In this document: piece after piece, positions 1 to 7,321 of the stretch
Position numbering within the stretch: position 1 is the stretch's first letter
Layout of the letters: each line of letters begins with the position of its first letter
From: Paracoccaceae bacterium
Lineage (GTDB): Bacteria; Pseudomonadota; Alphaproteobacteria; Rhodobacterales; Rhodobacteraceae
Direction of reading: 5' to 3'
Assembly: GCA_020630695.1 (NCBI GenBank)
Contig: JAHDIS010000049.1
Coordinates: 1 to 34,019, forward strand
Length of the DNA: 34,019 nt
Notes under the pieces: generated by a model
The model's input: only the letters and a program-made list of their open reading frames with translations
What the model was told of the DNA's origin: nothing
Databases searched by the model: none
Position numbers and translations under genes: made by a program

Positions 1-2
1 GC

Positions 3-3000
3 CAACTTGGCGCTGACGCTGATCTGTCGGACGAATTTCTTCAACAAGCCCGCACCCTGTTTGCCCGCGCAATCGAAGCACCGGGTGGATTACGTATTCA
101 AACCATCCACTCATTTTGTGCTGCCCTTTTGCGACGGTTCCCGCTCGAGGCGGGCGTCAGCCCACAGTTCACGGAAATGGAAGACCGTGCAGCCGATCTG
201 CTGCGTGCCGAAATCCTCGATCAGATCGCTGATGGGCCGCAATCGAGACTGGTTCGCGGCATCGCGCCTTTCGTTGTCGAGGAGAATATGGACGACCTGC
301 TGCGCGCCATCACGAAACATGGTGATGACTTTGTCCCCGGTCGAACCCGGCAGGAAATTCGGTCTGCCTATGGAATCCAACCCGGCGTGGACGAACAAAG
401 CCTGATCGCTGATCTTTTTTTCGGAGATACCGTATCTTTCGTTCAAGACGTGGCTGAGCTTTGCCTCACCCACGGATCAGCGAACGACCTTAAATTCGGA
501 GCCGCGTTGAAACCGGTGAAAGGCAACGACAGGCCCAGCTTTGACGCGCTGTTCGATGCCATAACGACGCAAAAGAATGAGCTGCGCAAAAAGTTCTTTA
601 ACAAGGGTCTGGCGGAAGGCCCGATGGCTGTGCATCTGCCCAGATTTGCAACGCTGACTGAACAGGTTATGGCCGTTCATCAAAAATTGCTGGCGTTGGT
701 CGCGGCTGACCGTGAACTGGCGCTATACGAATTTGGTCGCGTGTTTGTTCCAGCCTATGAGGCGGCCAAGCAAGCGCGCGGCTGGCTGGACTTTGATGAT
801 TTGATCACCCGGGCACGAGATCTGCTTTCTGATTCAAACGTCGCCGAGTGGGTTCTCTACAGATTGGATGGCGGCATCGATCATATTCTTGTGGACGAAG
901 CACAAGACACATCCCCGGTGCAATGGAAGGTCATCGAACGTCTGGCCCAAGAGTTCACCGCTGGGATTGGCGCGCGCGCCAATGTCTCCCGGACGATCTT
1001 TGTGGTCGGAGACAAAAAGCAATCAATCTATTCCTTTCAAGGGGCCGACCCAAACGAGTTCGACCGCATGCGCAACGAATTCGCGGAACGTCTGAAAGAC
1101 ACCAACGCACCACTCCAAAGCCTCGCATTGAAATACAGCTTCCGGTCGGCTGAACCAATCCTGCGGGTCGTTGACAACACCTTTGCCGGCGCTCAGCCAT
1201 CCGGTTTCGAGCCAGATCAAACACACGCGGCGTTTAAATCCGAAATGCCTGGACGGGTTGATCTTTGGCCGCTGGTTGACAACGCCCCCCGCGAAACTGA
1301 CGGCGACTGGTACGATCCGATTGATCGGCTGGGCAGCCAACATCACACCGTCATACTGGCAAAACGCGTCGCCCATTTCGTTGCGCAAACGATCGGCAAA
1401 CCCATTCCGGTGGAAATCGGAAACACGGGCACCTATCAAACACGGCCCGCGCATGCCGGTGACTTCCTCATTCTTGTTCGCGGACGCCAACGCCTGTTCA
1501 GCGAAATCATTAGAGCCTGCAAACAATCGGAAATTCCGATTGCCGGGGCTGACCGCCTGAAGGTGACTGCTGAACTGGCGGTTCAGGACATTGTTGCGCT
1601 GTTGCAATTCCTGGCCACGCAGGAAGATGACCTCTCTCTTGCAACAGCGCTGCGATCACCCCTCTTTGGTCTGTCTGAACAGGATCTGTTCGATCTCGCG
1701 CACCGGCGTGGCGAAGCCTATCTTTGGGAATATCTACGAAAGCAAAGGGCAAATTACGCAGAAACAGTGTCTGTTTTGGAGGATCTTCGCGACAATACGG
1801 ATTTCCTGCGGCCTTTCGATTTGATTGATCGCATCCTTACCCGACATTCGGGCCGTCGCCGTCTGATCGGACGTCTTGGCAACGAAGCCGAGGACGGGAT
1901 CAACGCATTGCTTGGTCAGGCCCTTTCATACGAACAAAGCGACGTGCCATCCCTGACAGGCTTTTTGCAATGGGTGCAGGCTGATGATCTTCAGATAAAA
2001 CGCGCCGCCGAGGGTGCCGGGCGTACGCTGCGTGTCATGACTGTGCATGGCGCCAAAGGGCTGGAAGCCCCAATTGTGATCATGCCCGATTGCGTGAACG
2101 TAAAGAACGATATCCGAAGCGAGCTGTTGAAGGACAACGAAGGGCTCGTCTGGAAACAGCCCGGAAAACTCCAACCCGATAGACAAATCGAGGTGCTTGA
2201 AGAAGCCAAGACAAGGCAAGCACAGGAACGTGACAGATTGCTTTATGTCGGGCTGACGCGAGCGGAAAAATGGCTGGTTGTGGCCGGTGCTGGTAGTCCC
2301 GGAACAAGTGGAAATACCTGGTACGAGAAAGTCCAACGCGGGATGGATGGGGCGGGCGCAATTCCGCAAAAGTTTGATTTGGGTGAGCCTGATCTGACAG
2401 ATGGGTTGAGGGTCGGAAACGACTGGGATCACTTGCCCTTCGTTCAAGAGAAAATTGTCCCGGACACGGCACCCCATTTGGATGCCTACCTGTTGGAACC
2501 AGCCAAGCCAGCCGATCCTGTTCCCGAAACCAAGTCGCCCTCAGACCTTGGGGGAGCAAAGGCTCTGCCAGGTGCCGAAGGTGATTCCGAAGAAGTCGCA
2601 AAGCTTCGGGGCAGCGCGCTGCACCAGATGTTGGAGTTGCTCGCGGCGATACCAGAGAGCGAAAGGCAAGAGGCTGCAGATGCCCTGATGGCCCATCAAA
2701 ACACCGACATTGATCTGGAGCCCATTTTCGATCTCTTGCCAAAGATTCGAACCGAAGCGTTGAACGTTCTGTCCAATCCCGATCTGGCGTCGCTGCACGG
2801 GCCTGAATCCTTGGCTGAAGTCTCTATTTCGGCCGAAGTCGCTGGTATCGGTCGTCTACATGGCATCATCGATCGGCTGATCGTGACACCAGAAAAAGTC
2901 ACGGCAATCGACTACAAATCAAACCGGGTGATCCCAGATGACAGCGTAAAGACGCCCGAAGGTCTGCTGCGGCAGATGGGTGCCTATGAAGCTATGCTGT

Positions 3001-3119
3001 CCCAGCTCTATCCTGACCATCAGATTGAGGTGGGTCTGATCTGGACCGCAAAACCGGTCTACATGCCATTGTCGCACGATCTTGTGAGCAATGCCCTGCA
3101 ACGTGCCACAACATCTTGA
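3..3119 (+). CDS. addA: AddA, double-strand break repair helicase-nuclease subunit (5' end outside window)
   Basis: The reading frame is open from base 3, so the N-terminus with Walker A lies before the window; 1038 residues are visible. AddA is the UvrD-like helicase/nuclease subunit of AddAB, which resects double-strand breaks for RecA loading and replaces RecBCD in alphaproteobacteria. Visible SF1 motifs are GGLRIQTIHSFC near the start, Walker B DEAQDTS, VGDKKQSIYSFQGADP, MTVHGAKGLEAP and LLYVGLTRAEKW. The C-terminal RecB-family nuclease is shown by RGSALHQMLELL, then GIIDRL and DYKSNR, which carry the metal-binding Asp and Lys. An internal ATG at 129 is inside the conserved domain and is not the start. 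The stop at 3117-3119 lies 75 bases before trxA. addB would be expected just upstream. Confidence 0.96.
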   Translation, partial: QLGADADLSDEFLQQARTLFARAIEAPGGLRIQTIHSFCAALLRRFPLEAGVSPQFTEMEDRAADLLRAEILDQIADGPQSRLVRGIAPFVVEENMDDLLRAITKHGDDFVPGRTRQEIRSAYGIQPGVDEQSLIADLFFGDTVSFVQDVAELCLTHGSANDLKFGAALKPVKGNDRPSFDALFDAITTQKNELRKKFFNKGLAEGPMAVHLPRFATLTEQVMAVHQKLLALVAADRELALYEFGRVFVPAYEAAKQARGWLDFDDLITRARDLLSDSNVAEWVLYRLDGGIDHILVDEAQDTSPVQWKVIERLAQEFTAGIGARANVSRTIFVVGDKKQSIYSFQGADPNEFDRMRNEFAERLKDTNAPLQSLALKYSFRSAEPILRVVDNTFAGAQPSGFEPDQTHAAFKSEMPGRVDLWPLVDNAPRETDGDWYDPIDRLGSQHHTVILAKRVAHFVAQTIGKPIPVEIGNTGTYQTRPAHAGDFLILVRGRQRLFSEIIRACKQSEIPIAGADRLKVTAELAVQDIVALLQFLATQEDDLSLATALRSPLFGLSEQDLFDLAHRRGEAYLWEYLRKQRANYAETVSVLEDLRDNTDFLRPFDLIDRILTRHSGRRRLIGRLGNEAEDGINALLGQALSYEQSDVPSLTGFLQWVQADDLQIKRAAEGAGRTLRVMTVHGAKGLEAPIVIMPDCVNVKNDIRSELLKDNEGLVWKQPGKLQPDRQIEVLEEAKTRQAQERDRLLYVGLTRAEKWLVVAGAGSPGTSGNTWYEKVQRGMDGAGAIPQKFDLGEPDLTDGLRVGNDWDHLPFVQEKIVPDTAPHLDAYLLEPAKPADPVPETKSPSDLGGAKALPGAEGDSEEVAKLRGSALHQMLELLAAIPESERQEAADALMAHQNTDIDLEPIFDLLPKIRTEALNVLSNPDLASLHGPESLAEVSISAEVAGIGRLHGIIDRLIVTPEKVTAIDYKSNRVIPDDSVKTPEGLLRQMGAYEAMLSQLYPDHQIEVGLIWTAKPVYMPLSHDLVSNALQRATTS

Positions 3120-3144
3120 CGTCGACACCCTGCGCTCATACCTT
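3116..3144 (+). promoter_or_regulatory. Candidate promoter of trxA
   Basis: TTGACG (3116-3121) and TACCTT (3139-3144) are separated by 17 bases. The -35 matches 5 of 6 consensus bases and the -10 only 3 of 6. The -35 overlaps the addA stop codon. The same bases also read CTTG followed about 18 bases later by CATACCT, a partial match to alphaproteobacterial heat-shock promoters. Sequence resemblance only. Confidence 0.33.
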
Positions 3145-3194
3145 CCCTGACCTGAAACGCAGCGCGACTCCCACCTGATCCCAAGGAGACTGAC

Positions 3195-3515
3195 ATGGCC
3201 ACTGTTGCCGTCACCGACGATACCTTCGATGCCGAAGTAAAGAATTCCGATATCCCCGTTGTGGTGGATTTCTGGGCCGAATGGTGTGGCCCCTGCAAAC
3301 AGATCGGCCCCGCTCTGGAAGAGCTGTCCGCCGAAATGGATGGCAAGGTCAAGATCGTGAAGGTCGATGTAGACAGCAACCCCAACTCGGCTGCTGCCAT
3401 GGGCGTTCGCGGCATTCCGGCGCTGTTCATCTTTAAGGATGGCGCGCCAATTTCGAACCGCGCCGGCGCAGCACCAAAGGCAGCTCTGCAAAGCTGGATT
3501 GAAGAAACAATCTGA
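3195..3515 (+). CDS. trxA: Thioredoxin 1
   Basis: This is a full-length 106-residue thioredoxin. It reduces protein disulfides in the cytoplasm, with electrons from NADPH through thioredoxin reductase. The active site WCGPC sits at residues 30-34 (Cys31, Cys34), preceded by VVVDFWAEW, and the cis-proline loop [11 protein letters not shown] is intact. The start is set by AAGGAG at 3183-3188, six bases before the ATG. It follows addA by 75 bases and is closed by a terminator at 3541, so it can be transcribed alone or with addA. The addA-trxA pairing is common in Rhodobacteraceae (recalled, not searched). No unusual feature. Confidence 0.98.
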   Translation: MATVAVTDDTFDAEVKNSDIPVVVDFWAEWCGPCKQIGPALEELSAEMDGKVKIVKVDVDSNPNSAAAMGVRGIPALFIFKDGAPISNRAGAAPKAALQSWIEETI

Positions 3516-3540
3516 TCACTGGCTGATCAGCTGATACACG

Positions 3541-3573
3541 ACGCCCCGCCAATTAGGTGGGGCGTTCTTTTTT
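3541..3573 (+). terminator. Intrinsic terminator of trxA
   Basis: Ten-base stem ACGCCCCGCC / GGTGGGGCGT with one G-U pair and loop AATTA, followed by a T-rich run ending in TTTTTT. There is no T-run on the opposite strand, so it serves the plus strand and stops trxA transcription before it enters the convergent gene ending at 3581. Confidence 0.85.
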
Positions 3574-3580
3574 CAGGTGT

Positions 3581-4531
3581 CTAAACCGCCGGAAATATCC
3601 GTGGGTACAGGCTCTGAATGCCTTGCCATCGACGAAACTGTGCCATGCTCAAACGGTCGATATCAGCGGGTAAACCCCACCATTCTGCCAGAAACCGGTG
3701 GCGCATGAGCAGTTGTACCGATGGGTCGTCTGGGCCGACCAGCGTGTATCCTGCAAAAAACGCATCCATCAGTGGGCTGGGCAACACCTGTCCGGGTGGA
3801 ACTGTCGCGTGGTCAGCCCACAGAATGGCCACATCCGCCAGAAGCCTGCCGATATCATGGCCCACCGGAACCGGATTGCCACCGCGAAAGTCAATTCCGG
3901 TTACGACCTCACCCATGATCAGATTGCGCATGTGCAAGTCACCATGCGGGGTGGCGGCCTGTGTGACCCGGCCCTCAAAAACAGGTTGCCGATCGATCAA
4001 CGCAGCCGCGCATCGTTCGAACTGTGATCGGTCCAGCACAGTCCGGATGCCTTGATTGATCTCCGTCAGGATCTGCCGAAGATAGTTTATCGTATATTTG
4101 GGCTGAAACACCCTTGGTTCAGCCAAGCCTGTTCTATGAAACCGGTCGAGCCACTGTCCGGCCTGCTGAAGCTTTTCCTCGGGTGTGCCGTTCTGAATGG
4201 CGACTGCCAATGGCAGGCCGCCAGCGAAATCCATGACGCAGGCCTGTCTTTCCAGATCGATCGCATGAACCGCCGGAACGCCAGTTTCAAATACCTCCGC
4301 GGCCTGAATCTGGACATGTATGGATTTGGCAAAATCTTCTGTGGCAATGGGCGACTTCTGCCATTTCAGCACAAGCCTCCGGTCCGCTTTGTTCAAACTT
4401 AGAACCACCATTTGCACACGGCTGTCAGATCTTTTTGCAATGACTTTTGCAGTCCAGCTGCCGGGGTCTTCTCCCATTTGAGATGCCAATTCGGGCCAAA
4501 GGCCCATGGCTTCGGTCGCGAGTGCGTCCAT
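3581..4531 (-). CDS. APH/choline-kinase-fold phosphotransferase
   Basis: This 316-residue protein belongs to the aminoglycoside phosphotransferase / choline kinase fold. The catalytic loop HGDLHMRN is at residues 196-203, with the proposed base in HGD, and the metal-binding aspartate lies in IDF at 213-215. The N-terminal lobe has LVLKWQ as a likely ATP-lysine strand. Such proteins phosphorylate small hydroxylated molecules, but the substrate cannot be read from sequence and a resistance role is not implied. The ATG at 4531 follows GGGGAAAGGG. It is divergent from hslV and convergent with trxA, so it is a single-gene unit. It could instead be a kinase for a sugar, an amino alcohol or a cell-wall intermediate. 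Confidence 0.85.
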   Translation of the reverse strand: MDALATEAMGLWPELASQMGEDPGSWTAKVIAKRSDSRVQMVVLSLNKADRRLVLKWQKSPIATEDFAKSIHVQIQAAEVFETGVPAVHAIDLERQACVMDFAGGLPLAVAIQNGTPEEKLQQAGQWLDRFHRTGLAEPRVFQPKYTINYLRQILTEINQGIRTVLDRSQFERCAAALIDRQPVFEGRVTQAATPHGDLHMRNLIMGEVVTGIDFRGGNPVPVGHDIGRLLADVAILWADHATVPPGQVLPSPLMDAFFAGYTLVGPDDPSVQLLMRHRFLAEWWGLPADIDRLSMAQFRRWQGIQSLYPRIFPAV

Positions 4532-4572
4532 TCCCTTTCCCCGCCAATAACGCTATGCGATCAATGCACTGC

Positions 4573-4601
4573 CTTGCCGGGGGAAAGTCCAGCCCCCATA
4601 T
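4573..4601 (+). promoter_or_regulatory. Heat-shock (RpoH/sigma-32-type) promoter of hslVU
   Basis: CTTGCC at 4573-4578 and CCCCATAT at 4594-4601 are 15 bases apart. The -10 is an exact match to the E. coli sigma-32 pattern CCCCATnT and the -35 matches CTTGAA in 4 of 6 bases. Predicted initiation near 4608 leaves a leader of about 19 bases that contains the hslV ribosome site. hslVU is a classical heat-shock operon, which supports the reading. Confidence 0.6.
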
Positions 4602-4626
4602 GGGCACGAACAAGGATGGAGACCCC

Positions 4627-5184
4627 ATGGCTGACAATGAATTCCCCGGTTGGCACGGCACGACGATTATCGGCGTTCGCAAAGGTGGCGAAGTCGTTAT
4701 TGCTGGTGACGGGCAGGTTTCTCTGGGCCAGACGGTCATTAAAGGAACAGCGCGAAAGGTTCGCAGGCTGTCCCCAGGTGGTTATGACGTGGTTTGTGGG
4801 TTCGCGGGTTCGACCGCCGATGCTTTTACCCTGCTTGAGCGGCTCGAAGCAAAACTGGAGGCAACTCCCGGCCAATTGCAGCGGGCAAGTGTTGAATTGG
4901 CCAAGGACTGGCGCACAGACAAATACCTGCAAAAGCTCGAAGCCATGTTGATCGTGACGGACGGGACCGACTTGTTGGTTATCACCGGCGCGGGCGACGT
5001 TCTGGAGCCGGAGCACGATGTGACAGCCATCGGGTCAGGCGGGAACTTCGCGCTCGCCGCGGCGAGAGGCATGATGGAATCAGACAAGAGCGCCGAAGCG
5101 ATCGCGCGGTCTGCCATGGCGATTGCTGCCGACATTTGTGTTTACACCAATGGAAATCTAACCGTCGAGAAAATCGGCGGCTAA
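4627..5184 (+). CDS. hslV: HslV, ATP-dependent protease peptidase subunit
   Basis: HslV (ClpQ) forms the double-hexamer proteolytic core that degrades proteins unfolded by HslU. The product is 185 residues from the ATG at 4627, set by AAGGATGGAG just upstream. The longer frame reaching back to 4447 has no family similarity there. Motifs are [46 protein letters not shown] and [13 protein letters not shown]. The catalytic N-terminal threonine is expected to be Thr12, exposed after removal of an 11-residue propeptide. E. coli HslV by contrast loses only Met. It forms an operon with hslU, 57 bases downstream, behind a sigma-32-like promoter. Confidence 0.97.
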   Translation: MADNEFPGWHGTTIIGVRKGGEVVIAGDGQVSLGQTVIKGTARKVRRLSPGGYDVVCGFAGSTADAFTLLERLEAKLEATPGQLQRASVELAKDWRTDKYLQKLEAMLIVTDGTDLLVITGAGDVLEPEHDVTAIGSGGNFALAAARGMMESDKSAEAIARSAMAIAADICVYTNGNLTVEKIGG

Positions 5185-5241
5185 GCTAATTCAATGCCTG
5201 GCCGAATGAACAAAGAAATTCGGCCACCGGAAAGGATCGTC

Positions 5242-6549
5242 ATGACCGACCTAACGCCGCGTGAGATTGTCAGCGAACTCGATCGCTTCATCATTGGACA
5301 AAGTGACGCCAAACGCGCGGTTGCCGTAGCGCTGCGCAATCGTTGGCGGCGCAAGCAGCTCTCTGATGATCTGCGGGATGAGGTTTATCCAAAGAACATC
5401 TTGATGATCGGGCCAACCGGCGTTGGCAAAACCGAAATCAGTCGCCGCCTGGCCAAGCTGGCCAAAGCCCCGTTCATCAAGGTTGAGGCAACCAAATTCA
5501 CCGAGGTTGGCTATGTCGGGCGCGATGTCGAACAGATCGTTCGCGATCTGGTTGATGCAGCGATCGCGATGGTCCGTGAACATATGCGCGAAGACGTCAA
5601 AGCGCGCGCCCATGCGGCCGCAGAAGAGCGTGTGATCGAGGCCATCGCGGGCGAAGATGCGCGCGACGCAACGCGCGAGATGTTTCGCCGCAAACTAAAA
5701 TCCGGCGAGCTGGATGATACCATGATTGAACTGGACGTGGCTGAAACAGCCTCGCCATTTCCGATGATGGACATACCCGGACAACCCGGCGGTAATATGG
5801 GCATGATGAACCTTGGCGATCTGTTCGGCAAAGCACTGGGCGGGCGAACCACTCGCAAGAAAATGACCGTTGCCGACAGCTACGAGGTGTTGATTGCCGA
5901 AGAAGCCGACAAGCTGCTGGACGATGAGCAAGTCAAACAGGCTGCTCTTGAGGCGGTCGAACAGAATGGGATCGTTTTTCTGGACGAGATCGACAAAGTC
6001 TGTGCGCGCCAAGAAGCACGCGGCGGCGACGTAAGCCGTGAAGGCGTGCAGCGTGATCTGCTTCCTTTGATCGAAGGAACAACCGTCAGCACCAAACACG
6101 GGGCTGTCAAAACCGATCATATCCTTTTCATCGCTTCTGGCGCGTTTCACATCGCGAAGCCGTCGGATCTGCTACCAGAATTGCAGGGCCGGCTACCGAT
6201 CCGGGTGAACCTGCGTCCGCTGACCGAAGAAGACTTCGTTCGCATTCTGACAGAAACCGACAATGCGCTGACCCTTCAATACACTGCATTGATGGCAACC
6301 GAAGAAGTGACTGTGACCTTCACCGAAGAAGGCATCGCGGCGCTGGCCAAGATCGCCGCCGAAGTTAACCAAAGCGTAGAAAACATCGGTGCCCGGCGTT
6401 TGTACACGGTCATGGAACGCGTGTTCGAAGAGCTGTCTTTCAACGCACCGGACAAGGCCGGCGAAGACATCGTCGTTGATGCCGACTTTGTTGAACGTCA
6501 CCTCGGCGAACTGACGCGTTCCACCGACCTCAGCCGCTACGTTCTCTAA
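5242..6549 (+). CDS. hslU: HslU, AAA+ unfoldase of the HslUV protease
   Basis: HslU (ClpY) is the hexameric ATPase that unfolds substrates and threads them into HslV. At 435 residues it is normal length. Walker A GPTGVGKT is at 57-64, the pore loop GYVGRD at 90-95, the family-specific I-domain spans about 110-230, Walker B VFLDEI is at 245-250, and the sensor-2 region GARRL is at 383-387. The C-terminal tail ends SRYVL, the segment that docks between HslV subunits. The start at 5242 follows AAAGGA; the in-frame ATG at 5194 would add 16 residues without family similarity. The gene ends six bases from a convergent small gene, with no terminator between them. Confidence 0.98.
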   Translation: MTDLTPREIVSELDRFIIGQSDAKRAVAVALRNRWRRKQLSDDLRDEVYPKNILMIGPTGVGKTEISRRLAKLAKAPFIKVEATKFTEVGYVGRDVEQIVRDLVDAAIAMVREHMREDVKARAHAAAEERVIEAIAGEDARDATREMFRRKLKSGELDDTMIELDVAETASPFPMMDIPGQPGGNMGMMNLGDLFGKALGGRTTRKKMTVADSYEVLIAEEADKLLDDEQVKQAALEAVEQNGIVFLDEIDKVCARQEARGGDVSREGVQRDLLPLIEGTTVSTKHGAVKTDHILFIASGAFHIAKPSDLLPELQGRLPIRVNLRPLTEEDFVRILTETDNALTLQYTALMATEEVTVTFTEEGIAALAKIAAEVNQSVENIGARRLYTVMERVFEELSFNAPDKAGEDIVVDADFVERHLGELTRSTDLSRYVL

Positions 6550-6555
6550 GCTCGT

Positions 6556-6720
6556 CTAGCAGGCGAACGAACGGACCAGTCTCCATTTGACAGACTGGCC
6601 ATGTAGTTTGGGGAATGGCTCTCCCGCAGCGAATACTGCCGTTGCCATCTGACATGAGTTGCAGCGCCAAATACCTGAAACCGGGCAACGCTCAGCCGAT
6701 TGATATGATCTAATTTCCAT
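6556..6720 (-). CDS. Small paralog A, 54 residues, CPxSGIW...PFPK protein
   Basis: I do not recognise this family. The ATG at 6720 follows GAGGAG with a six-base spacer. Conserved-looking blocks are CPVSGIW (residues 12-18), GEPFPK (33-38) and KWRLV. The same blocks at identical spacing (27 residues from Cys to Lys, ungapped) occur in the next upstream gene (6766-6927), so the two are paralogs. This copy has four cysteines (12, 20, 23, 54), three arranged C-x7-C-x2-C, which could bind metal, but the paralog keeps only the first. There is no signal peptide or membrane segment. An intrinsic terminator sits immediately upstream of its ribosome site. It converges on hslU. Confidence 0.72.
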   Translation of the reverse strand: MEIRSYQSAERCPVSGIWRCNSCQMATAVFAAGEPFPKLHGQSVKWRLVRSFAC

Positions 6721-6735
6721 CGAGTTCTCCTCGGA

Positions 6736-6761
6736 CAAAAAAAGCGCGCCAGAGGCGCGCT
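6736..6761 (-). terminator. Intrinsic terminator between the two small paralogs
   Basis: Eight-base perfect stem AGCGCGCC / GGCGCGCT with a three-base loop, followed on the minus strand by seven T residues. It lies four bases after the stop codon of the 53-residue gene and its T-run ends about four bases before the GAGGAG of the 54-residue gene. It either isolates the first gene or acts as a read-through control on the second. Confidence 0.8.
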
Positions 6762-6765
6762 AAGG

Positions 6766-6927
6766 TCATTCAAATTTTCCAACCAGCATCCAGTCGCGAT
6801 GCTTGTCGTGCTTCGGGAATGGAGCTCCCCTCAGCACAATTTGCCGGTCAGGCGGCCCGTCCACGGGCTGCCAGATACCGGTCTTAGGACACAGATGGGT
6901 TGAGTTAGTTCGAATTGGCCAAATCAT
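6766..6927 (-). CDS. Small paralog B, 53 residues, CPxTGIW...PFPK protein
   Basis: I do not recognise this family. The ATG at 6927 is chosen because TAAGGAG lies seven bases upstream; the frame stays open to 7059 but without another ribosome site. Shared blocks with the neighbour at 6556-6720 are CPKTGIW (13-19), GAPFPK (34-39) and WMLVGKF (46-52), giving 14 identities over about 41 aligned residues. Only one cysteine is present, against four in the paralog. Conserved Trp, Pro and Gly suggest a compact beta-rich domain (inference). From memory, P-x-x-G-x-W followed by F-P and W-x-L resembles small domains found next to polymorphic toxins, but nothing else here supports a toxin system. Confidence 0.72.
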   Translation of the reverse strand: MIWPIRTNSTHLCPKTGIWQPVDGPPDRQIVLRGAPFPKHDKHRDWMLVGKFE

Positions 6928-7129
6928 GGCGTCACTCCTTACTCTGTTTCGGAGAGACGCTGTCCAAGGTGTCAGGCTTGAAGGCTTAGCGCCGCTCCTT
7001 GGAACTAAAGCATAAGCCGTTGAATCGATTCGCAAAAGGGAAAAATTGTTTGTTTTCAATTGCTTGAAATAGTCATGAGGCCCGATCCGAAGATCGATTT
7101 GCGCCTACGTCCAGCCAGAGCTCAATTAG
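6928..7129. other. Non-coding stretch upstream of small gene B
   Basis: About 200 bases, more AT-rich in the middle (around 7035-7070), with no convincing gene. It should hold the promoter of the 53-residue gene. The best match is TTGCGA (7035-7030) and TATGCT (7014-7009) on the minus strand, but the 15-base spacing is short. Together with the RNA candidate and terminators to its right, it completes a 394-base stretch without protein genes. Confidence 0.5.
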
Positions 7130-7192
7130 AAAAGGCCCCAAGCTTGCGGCTTGAGACCTTTTCAATCTTGGGCGCGAAGCCTCAAGCCTGAC
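7130..7192 (-). ncRNA. Candidate small RNA, about 63 nt
   Basis: The minus strand shows a promoter-like pair (7199-7227), then a first hairpin (CTTG-A-GGC / GCC-CAAG, one bulged A, loop TTCGC), then a 14-base terminator stem with loop CGCAA between 7130 and 7162 that ends in TTTT. There is no ATG in the interval. It is isolated from the ABC operon by the operon's own terminator at 7266-7298, so the second terminator needs a transcript of its own. The two hairpins share CTTGAG/CTCAAG elements. I cannot assign it to a known RNA family. It could alternatively be a leftover terminator. Confidence 0.45.
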
Positions 7193-7198
7193 TCCTAT

Positions 7199-7227
7199 TC
7201 TATAACAGAATCTGCGAATCAGAGCAA
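7199..7227 (-). promoter_or_regulatory. Candidate promoter of the small RNA
   Basis: On the minus strand TTGCTC (7227-7222) and TATAGA (7204-7199) are 17 bases apart, with 3 of 6 and 4 of 6 consensus matches. Predicted initiation is near 7192. It lies after the terminator of the upstream ABC operon, which argues for an independent transcript. Confidence 0.38.
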
Positions 7228-7265
7228 ACCCCTATGTCTTGGTAGATGCCAAGGACCCTCGTAAA

Positions 7266-7298
7266 CAGAAAACGCCCCGCGGAAACCGCGGGGCGTTT
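7266..7298 (-). terminator. Intrinsic terminator of the ABC uptake operon
   Basis: Perfect 13-base stem (7270-7282 with 7286-7298) with a three-base loop, followed on the minus strand by TTTTCTGTTT. It lies 24 bases after the stop codon of the binding-protein gene. Confidence 0.88.
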
Positions 7299-7321
7299 GT
7301 GCGTTTAAGCTTTGATTTGGC

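Noticed and set aside
2919-3491. 190-codon minus-strand open frame across the addA end and trxA
   Set aside because: Runs across two well-supported genes and the intergenic region without any motif or ribosome site.
3581-4531. Aminoglycoside resistance gene
   Set aside because: The kinase fold is shared by many housekeeping kinases; the setting between trxA and hslV is chromosomal and no mobile context exists.
4447-4626. Longer N-terminus for HslV
   Set aside because: The extension lies in the promoter region and would bury the catalytic threonine behind 71 residues; ATG 4627 has a good ribosome site.
6546-6782. 78-codon minus-strand frame overlapping the small gene A
   Set aside because: It is another frame of the same DNA, crosses the terminator hairpin and lacks the motifs shared by the two paralogs.
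6556-6927. Toxin-antitoxin pair
   Set aside because: The two small proteins are paralogs of each other, are separated by a terminator, and show no toxin or DNA-binding motif.
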